Below are positions 1 to 5,167 of a stretch of 5,580 bases of DNA, piece after piece (position 1 is the first letter of the stretch; each line of letters opens with the position of its first letter). The DNA is taken from assembly GCA_019418225.1 (NCBI GenBank), contig DYCF01000086.1:1-5580 (forward strand), read 5' to 3'. The DNA is from Clostridiales bacterium. Lineage in GTDB: Bacteria > Bacillota > Clostridia > Lachnospirales > Cellulosilyticaceae. Below the pieces are notes generated by a model. It did no database searches. It was not told the DNA's origin and saw only the letters and a list, made by a program, of their open reading frames with translations. Position numbers and translations under genes: made by a program.

Positions 1-59
1 AGAAACACTCGTAGGTTGAATTATAATTTGTAGTATTTGTTTTTCAGAGTATAAGGAAG

Positions 60-83
60 GGCACCCCAAAGGGTGTCTTTTTT
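60..83 (+). terminator. Intrinsic terminator of the upstream transcription unit
   Basis: A 7-bp stem (60-66 with 71-77, one G-U pair) closes a four-base loop and is followed directly by six T. This is a classical Rho-independent terminator reading rightward. It must end a unit starting outside the window. The few bases before it contain in-frame stops in all three plus frames (12-14, 17-19, 31-33), so the last codons of an upstream gene may be present, but which frame is coding cannot be decided. Confidence 0.85.
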
Positions 84-95
84 GTTATATAAGTC

Positions 96-171
96 ATAAA
101 CCGAATGCAGCATGATAAACCGAATGCAGCATGATAAACCGAATGCAGCATGATAAAATCAATGCCATGGA
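96..171. repeat. Three perfect 19-bp tandem repeats plus one decayed copy
   Basis: The unit ATAAACCGAATGCAGCATG occurs without mismatch at 96-114, 115-133 and 134-152. A fourth, degenerate copy with a short internal deletion follows at about 153-171. Each unit contains the palindrome ATGCAGCAT (105-113, 124-132, 143-151). The period is not a multiple of three and the copies directly abut, so this is neither coding sequence nor a CRISPR array. The array ends about 70 bp before the -35 region of the promoter for the 2Fe-2S protein. It could be an iteron-like protein-binding array or a simple replication-slippage repeat. Confidence 0.9.
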
Positions 172-188
172 TTGTAGTAGGTGTAGAT

Positions 189-239
189 AATAGTGGTAAG
201 TTTTCAGCAGAATTTAAGTATAGCAATAGTGGTAAGTTT
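189..239 (+). repeat. Pair of 15-bp direct repeats at the promoter
   Basis: AATAGTGGTAAGTTT is present at 189-203 and again, exactly, at 225-239. The copies are 36 bp apart, and the sequence between them is unrelated to what follows the second copy. The second copy lies between the proposed -35 and -10 elements, which is a common operator position. A regulatory role is inference. Confidence 0.75.
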
Positions 240-250
240 AATGGTATAAT
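221..250 (+). promoter_or_regulatory. Extended -10 promoter for the 2Fe-2S protein gene
   Basis: A perfect TATAAT at 245-250 is preceded by TG one base upstream (242-243), making an extended -10 (TGGTATAAT). The only -35 match is poor (TAGCAA, 221-226, 18-bp spacer), as is usual when the extended -10 is present. Transcription would start near 257 and leave a leader of about 60 nt. I see no Fur-box-like palindrome here. Confidence 0.65.
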
Positions 251-315
251 ATGTAACAAATAGATATTATTAACTAGATATCAATTTTAATTATATAATT
301 TAGAGGAGTAAAGCG

Positions 316-636
316 ATGGCAGGAAACAGAATAATTTGTCACTGTAAACAAGTAGATTATATTACAATTAGAAAAGCAATGATTCAAGGTGCACGTACTG
401 TAGAAGAAATTAAAGAAATGACAGGGGCGGGTACAGGATGTGGTCGCTGTATTGGAGAAATAGAACAAATTTTAGCATCTGTATGTGGATGTAAAGGTAC
501 ATCATTAGAAGCAGTAGTAGAAGCTGTTAAAAATGGTGCAGATACAGTTGAAAAAGTGGGAGAGATAACAGGTGCAGGTACTGCTTGTGGTAGATGTAAA
601 GCACTTGTACAAAATGTAATTGATCTCAAAAAATAA
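316..636 (+). CDS. Tandem BFD-like [2Fe-2S] cluster protein (106 aa)
   Basis: This is a small soluble iron-sulfur protein made of two consecutive BFD-like (Fer2_BFD) modules. Module 1 has the cysteine pairs C8-x-C10 and C42-x-x-C45. Module 2 has C57-x-C59 and C91-x-x-C94. Both have the same 34-residue spacing and the signature TGAGT-x-CGRC. Over the 38 aligned residues from first to last cysteine, the modules share 19 identities, which indicates internal duplication. In the family, this fold binds one [2Fe-2S] cluster through four cysteines. Stand-alone Bfd has one module of about 60 aa and reduces bacterioferritin to release iron, while other copies are fused to nitrite reductase, NifU or dehydrogenase subunits. 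Two clusters per chain and a role in electron transfer or iron handling are inferred; the partner is unknown. The ATG has a strong site (GAGGAG, 303-308) 7 nt upstream. No bacterioferritin gene is adjacent. The gene has its own promoter and terminator, so it is probably monocistronic. Confidence 0.92.
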   Translation: MAGNRIICHCKQVDYITIRKAMIQGARTVEEIKEMTGAGTGCGRCIGEIEQILASVCGCKGTSLEAVVEAVKNGADTVEKVGEITGAGTACGRCKALVQNVIDLKK

Positions 637-646
637 AGAATTAGAG

Positions 647-677
647 AAGGTGTTGTACATTTGTACAGCATCTTTTT
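647..677 (+). terminator. Terminator after the 2Fe-2S protein gene
   Basis: A 12-bp stem pairs 647-658 with 663-674, including two G-U pairs, around the loop ATTT, and runs into five T (673-677). It starts ten bases after the stop codon at 636. It separates this gene from the chemoreceptor gene downstream. Confidence 0.88.
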
Positions 678-756
678 AATATATAAAAATGTAAAAATAT
701 GTAAAAAGCCTTTGTGAAAAGATGAAATTAGTCGATATACTATATGACATCAAATT

Positions 757-763
757 AAAGGAG
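757..763 (+). promoter_or_regulatory. Ribosome binding site deciding the chemoreceptor start
   Basis: AAAGGAG lies 9 nt before the ATG at 773. The longer in-frame ATG at 722 is preceded only by GTGAAAAG, with no recognisable Shine-Dalgarno sequence. The shorter protein, starting just before TM1, is therefore the better call. The 722 start is not excluded, because the extra residues (MKLVDILYDIKLKEKYS) resemble the basic cytoplasmic lead-in of some receptors. Confidence 0.65.
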
Positions 764-772
764 AAATACAGC

Positions 773-2827
773 ATGGGAAAGAAAATAGGCATAGTTATAG
801 TAGCTATCTTAGTGATGTGTATAGGTTTATTAGTATCCTTTAATGTAAGTATTGCAAAGGAGAGCATTCAGACATTAACTGAGACAACTATAGAAGATAA
901 CCTCAAGATATACAAAACATTATTAGATTCTAAGATGGAGCAACAACTAGTTAGAGTAGAACGTTTGGCTAAAGACCATATGATTGGTAGTTTATTTGAG
1001 GATGATCATGGTCATGAGCATAGTCAATTTGAAGAAAAATCAGAGGCCAATACATATGAAATCATTACTGAAAATTTAATATCAGAAAAAGAACTTGAAG
1101 AAATGATTGATAATATCAGTATTATTAATAATAAGGGGATTATTGTTGCCAGTGCTAATGAAAGTGCGTTAGGAATGGATGTTTCAGAGAGAACTTATTT
1201 TCAAAAGGTAATGGAAACAGGGGAGAAATATATTGGAGAAAGTGTAATTTCTAAAGATACTGGCGAAGCGGTAGTACCAGTATGTGCACCAGTTCTAAAT
1301 ATTAAGGGCGAAGTTCAAGGAATCGTATCTGCTACAATTGCGACAAGACTTGTTGCAGCAGAATTAGATGGAAAAACGATACTTAATACGAAAGAAACAT
1401 ATCCTATTTTATTTGAACGAAAAGGAACTATATTAGCACATCGCGATGCAAATTTAATTGGTCAAGTACATAATGATGAGAAATTAGTAGATTTAATTAT
1501 AAATGATCCTATTGAGGAGGATACCAATCACATTGAGAAGACAGAATATATGAGTATGACAAGTAATGACTTAAGAGAGCTTGCATTCATTCGATTAGAC
1601 AATGTGGATTGGGTATTAGCGATTACAACTGATGAAACAGAATTCTTAAAGCCAATTAAAGCCATGAGAGGACAAAGTATATTAATTGGTATTGTAGCTT
1701 TATTGATTACAGTTATTATAACGTTATTTATTAGTAAGTGGATTTCTAAAAGCTTAGGTGAGATTACGAATATCATTAGACAGATTGCTAGTTTAAATCT
1801 AAAGGGTATTGAAATAACACCAATTATGCTTAAAACAAGAGATGAAATAGGTCTGATGGCAAATGCTACATCTGTAACAAAAGATAAATTAAGTGAGATG
1901 GTTGAATTACTTATTAAGTATGCAGATGAACTTGCTATGAGTGCAGACAAGATGAGTAACTTAGCTTCAGAGGTTGTAGAGGATACTGGAAAGGTATCAG
2001 AAGTAATGGAAGAATTATCTGCAAGTATGGAAGAAATTAATGCAAGCACAGAAGAAGTAAGCAGTACTGTTGATAGCATTAATGAAAATATCAAAGCAAT
2101 TACGGACTCTATTGAAACAAGTGGTAAGGTTGCCTTAAATATGGCAGCTAAGGCACAAGATTTAAAAGCTGATACACAACAAGAAAGTGAATATATTTTA
2201 GCTTCATATACTGATGTAAAAATGAATATGCAAGATTCAATTAAGCGTGGGGAAGTTATTGCTAAGGTACAAATTTTAGTGGATAGTATTAAAAGTATCA
2301 CTGAACAAACAAATTTATTAGCACTTAATGCATCAATCGAGGCAGCTAGAGCTGGGGAACTAGGAAAAGGTTTTGGTGTAGTAGCTAGAGAGATTGGAAC
2401 ATTAGCACAACAATCAGGTGATGCAGTAAGTGAAATTGAAGCTGTTATTGCAGAAGTATTAGCAGCAACAACTGATATGAAAAGAAATGCAGAAGTGTCA
2501 TTAGAGTTTATGGAAAAGCAGATTCATGGAAACTTAAAAACAATTGAGAATACAGCTGAAACATACATGGAAGACTGGAAGCAAGTATATGATATTTTAA
2601 AAGCATTAGAGGAAAATGCAGAAATCCTTAAGAATTATTCAGAAAACATTACAGTAGCTGTTTCAGAAGTAGCAGAAGCTATAGCAGAAAATACGAGTGG
2701 GATTGTTAATATAGTAAACAGAACTGCAGGTATTCAAGAAAAAGTAACTGTTATGGAAGATGTAATAGAAGGAAATCGTAAGATTTCAAAAGAGTTTAGT
2801 GATTTAACAGGTGAATTTACAATTTAA
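773..2827 (+). CDS. Methyl-accepting chemotaxis protein, dCache sensor (684 aa)
   Basis: This is a transmembrane chemoreceptor that would signal through CheW and CheA to the flagellar motor. With the ATG at 773 as residue 1, TM1 spans about 4-27 and a double-Cache (dCache_1-like) extracellular domain about 28-298. Typical Cache segments are visible, for example YIGES and CAPV. TM2 spans about 301-321, followed by HAMP (about 322-378, with the DEIG motif at 357-360) and a long coiled-coil hairpin. The conserved tip reads EQTNLLALNASIEAARAGE at about 511-529, followed by GFGVVA. The coiled-coil arms on either side are similar in length, so the signalling domain looks complete. The C-terminus ends in GEFTI and lacks a CheR-tethering pentapeptide. 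The start at 773 is preferred because AAAGGAG (757-763) lies 9 nt upstream. An in-frame ATG at 722 would add 17 residues but has no ribosome site. Oddities are a His-rich loop (DDHGHEH, about residues 77-83) and a HAMP lacking its usual early proline. The ligand cannot be named from the sequence. Confidence 0.95.
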   Translation: MGKKIGIVIVAILVMCIGLLVSFNVSIAKESIQTLTETTIEDNLKIYKTLLDSKMEQQLVRVERLAKDHMIGSLFEDDHGHEHSQFEEKSEANTYEIITENLISEKELEEMIDNISIINNKGIIVASANESALGMDVSERTYFQKVMETGEKYIGESVISKDTGEAVVPVCAPVLNIKGEVQGIVSATIATRLVAAELDGKTILNTKETYPILFERKGTILAHRDANLIGQVHNDEKLVDLIINDPIEEDTNHIEKTEYMSMTSNDLRELAFIRLDNVDWVLAITTDETEFLKPIKAMRGQSILIGIVALLITVIITLFISKWISKSLGEITNIIRQIASLNLKGIEITPIMLKTRDEIGLMANATSVTKDKLSEMVELLIKYADELAMSADKMSNLASEVVEDTGKVSEVMEELSASMEEINASTEEVSSTVDSINENIKAITDSIETSGKVALNMAAKAQDLKADTQQESEYILASYTDVKMNMQDSIKRGEVIAKVQILVDSIKSITEQTNLLALNASIEAARAGELGKGFGVVAREIGTLAQQSGDAVSEIEAVIAEVLAATTDMKRNAEVSLEFMEKQIHGNLKTIENTAETYMEDWKQVYDILKALEENAEILKNYSENITVAVSEVAEAIAENTSGIVNIVNRTAGIQEKVTVMEDVIEGNRKISKEFSDLTGEFTI

Positions 2828-2881
2828 ATTGCCACAATTCATTCACAGAATGATGAGATTTGCATAAGATAAAGAATAAAT

Positions 2882-2924
2882 AGCAGTATCTGTAGGGAAA
2901 AGCTTTGCAGGTGCTGCTGTTTTT
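2882..2924 (+). terminator. Terminator after the chemoreceptor gene
   Basis: A 13-bp stem (2882-2894 with 2906-2918, several G-U pairs) has an 11-base loop and is followed by G and five T (2920-2924). It lies 55 bases after the stop codon and 31 bases before the -35 of the stable-RNA promoter, so it separates the mRNA from the 5S rRNA unit. Confidence 0.8.
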
Positions 2925-2954
2925 ATAAGCAACTAAAAAAATATAAAAAAAGTG

Positions 2955-2983
2955 TTGACATGAGTAAATGCATGGTGTAAAAT
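2955..2983 (+). promoter_or_regulatory. Strong promoter of the 5S rRNA-tRNA-Gly unit
   Basis: A consensus -35 TTGACA (2955-2960), a 17-bp spacer and TAAAAT (2978-2983, five of six matches) make a near-ideal sigma-A promoter. A run of A/T upstream (about 2936-2951) could act as an UP element. The start would fall near 2990. The context AAAAGTGTTGAC and the block ATCATGTC beginning three bases after the -10 recur at the promoter at 5453-5481. Confidence 0.88.
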
Positions 2984-2990
2984 AAATCAT

Positions 2991-3010
2991 GTCGTTGAGA
3001 GACAACGAGA
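2991..3010 (+). other. Leader hairpin before the 5S rRNA
   Basis: TCGTTG (2992-2997) pairs perfectly with CAACGA (3003-3008) around the loop AGAGA, right at the expected 5' end of the transcript and just before the 5S sequence. It is not followed by T and so is not a terminator. It may protect the 5' end or help 5S processing; this is inferred from position only. Confidence 0.5.
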
Positions 3011-3015
3011 AAATT

Positions 3016-3132
3016 TTTGGTGACGATGCGCTTAGGGGAAACACCCGTTCCCATCCCGAACACGTAGGTTAAGACCTAAGCGGCTGATGATACTTGGCTG
3101 GAGACGGCCTGGGAAAGTAAGTGGTTGCCAAA
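3016..3132 (+). rRNA. rrf: 5S ribosomal RNA
   Basis: The stretch has the length (about 117 nt) and the landmarks of bacterial 5S rRNA: the conserved CCCATCCCGAACACG (3050-3064), the GATGATACTTGG region, and a terminal helix joining TTTGGTGAC (3016-3024) to GTTGCCAAA (3124-3132). No 23S rRNA gene precedes it. It starts about 26 nt after the predicted transcription start of a dedicated promoter, and tRNA-Gly follows within six bases. The ends are set by the terminal helix and may be off by one or two bases. The RNA is a structural part of the large ribosomal subunit. Confidence 0.93.
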
Positions 3133-3137
3133 TTTAT

Positions 3138-3210
3138 GCGCGAGTGGCTCAGTTGGTAGAGCATCTCCTTGCCAAGGAGAGGGTCGCGGGTTCGAGTCCC
3201 GTCTCGCGCT
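3138..3210 (+). tRNA. tRNA-Gly, anticodon GCC
   Basis: The 73-nt cloverleaf is complete. The acceptor stem GCGCGAG (3138-3144) pairs perfectly with CTCGCGC (3203-3209), with discriminator T at 3210. The D arm is GCTC/GAGC. The anticodon stem TCTCC/GGAGA encloses TTGCCAA with GCC at 3171-3173. The T arm is GCGGG/CCCGT with loop TTCGAGT. The 3' CCA is not encoded (CTA follows), so it must be added by the CCA-adding enzyme. It decodes GGC and GGU glycine codons and is co-transcribed with the 5S rRNA, five bases upstream. Confidence 0.97.
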
Positions 3211-3222
3211 CTATATTAGAAG

Positions 3223-3256
3223 AAGCTGTAACCTTCAAAAGGTTACAGCTTTTTTT
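3223..3256 (+). terminator. Terminator of the 5S-tRNA-Gly unit
   Basis: A perfect 11-bp stem (3223-3233 with 3241-3251), loop TTCAAAA and a T run to 3256 form a strong Rho-independent terminator 12 bases after the tRNA. Confidence 0.95.
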
Positions 3257-3372
3257 GTTTTTTAAATTAATATTTTTGATGTTTCTAAGAGGCGGCATAT
3301 AAGAATTAGAAATTTATTTAAGAGCAAAAAAATCTTCTTTAAGCATAAAAATAATATCTCTTCATAGGATAG

Positions 3373-3439
3373 AATAACCACTTTAATCGAGTTAGAACAA
3401 GCTGGCAATTATGAGCAGAATAAATAAAAGTGGTGTATT
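3373..3439 (+). other. Long-range inverted repeat upstream of the small ORF
   Basis: AATAACCACTTT (3373-3384) is complementary to AAAGTGGT-G-TATT (3427-3439), giving 12 pairs with a single bulged G at 3435 around 42 bases. If transcribed, it would form the base of a structured leader ending 17 nt before the Shine-Dalgarno site of the lysine-rich ORF. No riboswitch or leader class is recognised. The pairing could be chance in AT-rich sequence, although the core is ACCACTTT/AAAGTGGT. Confidence 0.4.
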
Positions 3440-3470
3440 TTATTAAGGGTGATATTAGGGAGGTTTTGAG

Positions 3471-3569
3471 ATGCCAGATAAGGGAAAAAGTAAATCAAGT
3501 TCTACAAAAAATAGTAAAGGCAAAAAAGATAAAAAAGAAAACAAAAAAGGAAAAGATAATAAAAAATAA
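3471..3569 (+). CDS. Lysine-rich micro-protein, 32 aa, function unknown
   Basis: This short ORF has an excellent ribosome site (AGGGAGG, 3457-3463) seven bases before its ATG, and a long terminator hairpin begins ten bases after its stop. The product is extremely basic and hydrophilic: 14 of 32 residues are lysine, the rest mostly Ser, Gly, Asn and Asp, with no hydrophobic segment and no cysteine. It begins MPDKGKSKSSSTKN and ends KGKDNKK. It should be disordered and could bind nucleic acid, ribosomes or polyphosphate, but no family is recognised and this is inference from composition. The strong translation signal and dedicated terminator argue for a real gene. The A-rich sequence means a chance ORF remains possible. 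No convincing sigma-A promoter was found upstream, although the preceding 200 bases are non-coding. Confidence 0.62.
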   Translation: MPDKGKSKSSSTKNSKGKKDKKENKKGKDNKK

Positions 3570-3578
3570 GATTTAGAT

Positions 3579-3629
3579 ATAGCACTAAATAAGCTTTTGG
3601 ATTAAAAGTTTATTTAGTGCTATTTGTTT
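3579..3629 (+). terminator. Long-stem terminator after the lysine-rich ORF
   Basis: A 20-bp stem with one G-U pair (3579-3598 with 3604-3623) and loop GGATT is followed by an interrupted T tract (3623-3629). The stem is unusually long and the T tract is broken by one G, but the position just after the stop at 3569 supports a terminator. The symmetric stem could also slow transcription arriving from the minus-strand gene at 3727, although no good T tract lies immediately on that side. Confidence 0.75.
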
Positions 3630-3687
3630 ATATGCATTAAATATATTGGATAGACTCTTATTTGGCATGTGAAGCTCACCTATAAGT

Positions 3688-3723
3688 AATTTAGCTTTAA
3701 AACGACTATTTTTTAGCTAAATT
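3688..3723 (-). other. Inverted repeat downstream of the minus-strand gene
   Basis: AATTTAGCT (3688-3696) and AGCTAAATT (3715-3723) pair over nine bases, and AAAA/TTTT inside the loop can extend the stem past a two-base bulge. It begins just beyond the stop codon of the minus-strand ORF (3727-3729), where a terminator is expected. No T tract follows on the minus strand, so termination here is uncertain. Confidence 0.35.
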
Positions 3724-3726
3724 ATA

Positions 3727-4467
3727 TTAGGATGCTTCTTTTACAGAAAGAGAATTAAAAAAACTATTTGTTATAAACTTTCCTTTATAGATAAGTTTAG
3801 TGCCTCCATAGACAGATAAGAGTAAAGAATTATCAGTTTCACTATCCCAAACTGACTCAAAGAGAAATAATTTATTATTTACAAAGGAGAGAAAGCTAGA
3901 ATGGTAGTTTAAATTCTCATTATCAGTAGAGATTACAGAAGAAATAGCGGTTATTTGTCCATTAGTATTAATAGAGGTTCCTATTAAAAGTGAATGGATA
4001 GAATCTAGATTAAGTATAAGACTTAGGGAATTATCTGAAATAAATGGGATATAAGTATAATTTGTGCTTAACGGTGGTAGGTCACCTGTTGTTCTTTCAC
4101 TGATTAATTTACCGGTTATAGGGTTGATTGTCTGAAATACAAGTTGATTATGAGTCATAAGAATGAGCACAAGGTAGTCATTGATATTTTCAAGACCTAG
4201 GATACTTGTATCATGTGTATCTAACTCTACGTTATAAATAGGGATGATAGTTCCTAGTGTATCTAATAAAGATTCTTCATCTAACATATGAAAGGTATGC
4301 GGTGCGAAAGATTGAATGCGGTAGAGAGAAGCCGTACCTGAAAAATCAGAAGAAACAGGAGGAATGAAATACGCTGTATTATTTATGATGGTCATGCCTG
4401 AGCTTATATTATCTATATTGAATGGAAGCGTATATTCCTGATCTTTTAATATTGCATGTTTAGGCAA
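3727..4467 (-). CDS. C-terminal part of a frameshifted extracellular protein
   Basis: I do not recognise a family. The 246-residue reading frame is rich in Ser, Thr, Asn, Ile and Leu, has no cysteine, no transmembrane segment and no catalytic motif, and shows alternating hydrophobic strands. This is compatible with a beta-rich, possibly propeller-like, secreted domain. The only candidate start is a TTG at 4467 with no Shine-Dalgarno sequence, and the frame stays open upstream to about 4515, past the stop of the preceding ORF. The sequence just before the TTG (PDINTIPTDNVLPKH) reads like ordinary protein. This is therefore most likely the distal half of the gene that begins at 5155, shifted by +1 near 4496-4514. 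Joined, the two parts would give about 475 aa. It may be a decayed gene, a sequence error or a recoded gene. Confidence 0.6.
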   Translation of the reverse strand: MPKHAILKDQEYTLPFNIDNISSGMTIINNTAYFIPPVSSDFSGTASLYRIQSFAPHTFHMLDEESLLDTLGTIIPIYNVELDTHDTSILGLENINDYLVLILMTHNQLVFQTINPITGKLISERTTGDLPPLSTNYTYIPFISDNSLSLILNLDSIHSLLIGTSINTNGQITAISSVISTDNENLNYHSSFLSFVNNKLFLFESVWDSETDNSLLLSVYGGTKLIYKGKFITNSFFNSLSVKEAS

Positions 4468-4495
4468 TACATTATCTGTAGGAATTGTATTGATA

Positions 4496-4514
4496 TCAGG
4501 GCAAAGATAATTTT
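4496..4514 (-). other. +1 frameshift junction with CCC-UGA stop
   Basis: On the minus strand the first ORF ends TCT TTG CCC TGA TAT. Slipping +1 on CCC (4501-4499) to read CCT GAT ATC enters the downstream frame exactly. Equally, removing one A from the AAAA run at 4514-4511 restores a single frame reading IRKNYLCPDINTIP. A proline CCC codon followed by UGA recalls known +1 recoding contexts (CUU-UGA in prfB, UCC-UGA in antizyme). No Shine-Dalgarno-like stimulator is seen upstream. A simple indel is the more economical explanation. Confidence 0.6.
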
Positions 4515-5155
4515 CTTATTAGGATAATATCAGCTGTAGGACGCTTTAGGGAGATATTAGTATCAAAGTAGACATTATTACCACTTTCAAAATTCGAGAT
4601 TTTAGGCGTACTAAAATCAAACTTATTACGATGGCCTAAAACATTTAAGGCAATATGTAAATTAATAGTATCGGTTTTTCGAGTAACAGTAAGATATTTA
4701 CGATCATAATCTAATGAAGAAAAGTCATTAGTAGAAAGATTATCTGTAGGAGCAATATCTAGTATTTGTCCATTATTATACTTTGAGGTATTAAATATTG
4801 GTCTAAAATAAAAGGAATAGGTATCATAAAGTGTGGCTGTAAAAGAGTCATAAGCAGAAGGCTGAGCTAGTGAATAGAGGTAATCTTGTTTAGCATGAGT
4901 AATATAGGTAGTAGTATAGTTGAAAGTCCCTTTTTGAATATCAAAAGGAGTGGCATAATAACCGTTACTGAGTTCTCCAGTGATTAAGACATTATCTAAT
5001 ACACTTATATTGCCCGCTAAAGTTTCAATTGCCAGTGTAAATTTTTGTGAAGAAACAGAGAGCATATGCAAACTACCAAATAATATTACTATGATGCCTA
5101 GTAGTAAGATAAGAAAGAGATGATTTTTAATAAGTTTAATATTAATCAATTTCAT
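4496..5155 (-). CDS. N-terminal part of a membrane-anchored protein, unknown function
   Basis: The ORF encodes 219 residues from the ATG at 5155, chosen because GGAG (5162-5165) lies six bases upstream. An in-frame TTG at 5167 lacks support. Residues 1-12 are basic (MKLINIKLIKNH), followed by a single hydrophobic segment at about 13-29, so this is an uncleaved signal-anchor or signal peptide without a lipobox cysteine. The rest is hydrophilic and rich in Asn, Asp, Tyr, Thr and Ser, as in extracellular beta-rich proteins. No known domain is recognised. The reading ends in LIRKLSLP and TGA at 4498-4496. The +1 frame continues immediately into the ORF ending at 3727, so this is probably the first half of one gene of about 475 codons. 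The gene points away from the rRNA operon promoter at 5453. Confidence 0.68.
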   Translation of the reverse strand: MKLINIKLIKNHLFLILLLGIIVILFGSLHMLSVSSQKFTLAIETLAGNISVLDNVLITGELSNGYYATPFDIQKGTFNYTTTYITHAKQDYLYSLAQPSAYDSFTATLYDTYSFYFRPIFNTSKYNNGQILDIAPTDNLSTNDFSSLDYDRKYLTVTRKTDTINLHIALNVLGHRNKFDFSTPKISNFESGNNVYFDTNISLKRPTADIILIRKLSLP

Positions 5156-5167
5156 AAGGATCTCCAA

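Noticed and set aside
96..171. CRISPR array or plasmid-type origin
   Set aside because: The repeats abut without spacers and no cas gene is seen. No replication initiator gene or DnaA-box cluster was seen beside them, so an origin is not supported.
44..259. Minus-strand open frame across the repeat region
   Set aside because: It runs through the 19-bp repeats, whose period changes frame in each copy, and through the terminator. The product has no recognisable family.
180..300. Fur box upstream of the 2Fe-2S protein gene
   Set aside because: Iron control is plausible for the family, but no GATAAT-type inverted repeat is present near the promoter.
712..738. Sigma-D (flagellar) promoter before the chemoreceptor
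   Set aside because: GTCGATAT at 731-738 resembles the -10 of this class, but no TAAA lies at the required distance of about 15 bases upstream.
1528..2301. Long open frame (257 codons) on the minus strand inside the chemoreceptor gene
   Set aside because: It is antisense to a well-supported coiled-coil coding region. Its composition (Ser, Ile, Leu, Thr) mirrors the complementary strand of Glu/Ala/Asn-rich helices, and it has no domain signature.
2839..2853. Small hairpin TCATTC/GAATGA just after the chemoreceptor stop
   Set aside because: It has only six pairs and no T tract. The real terminator lies at 2882-2924.
3087..3302. Plus-strand open frame of 71 codons
   Set aside because: It covers the 3' half of the 5S rRNA, the whole tRNA-Gly and the terminator, so it is a by-product of structural RNA sequence.
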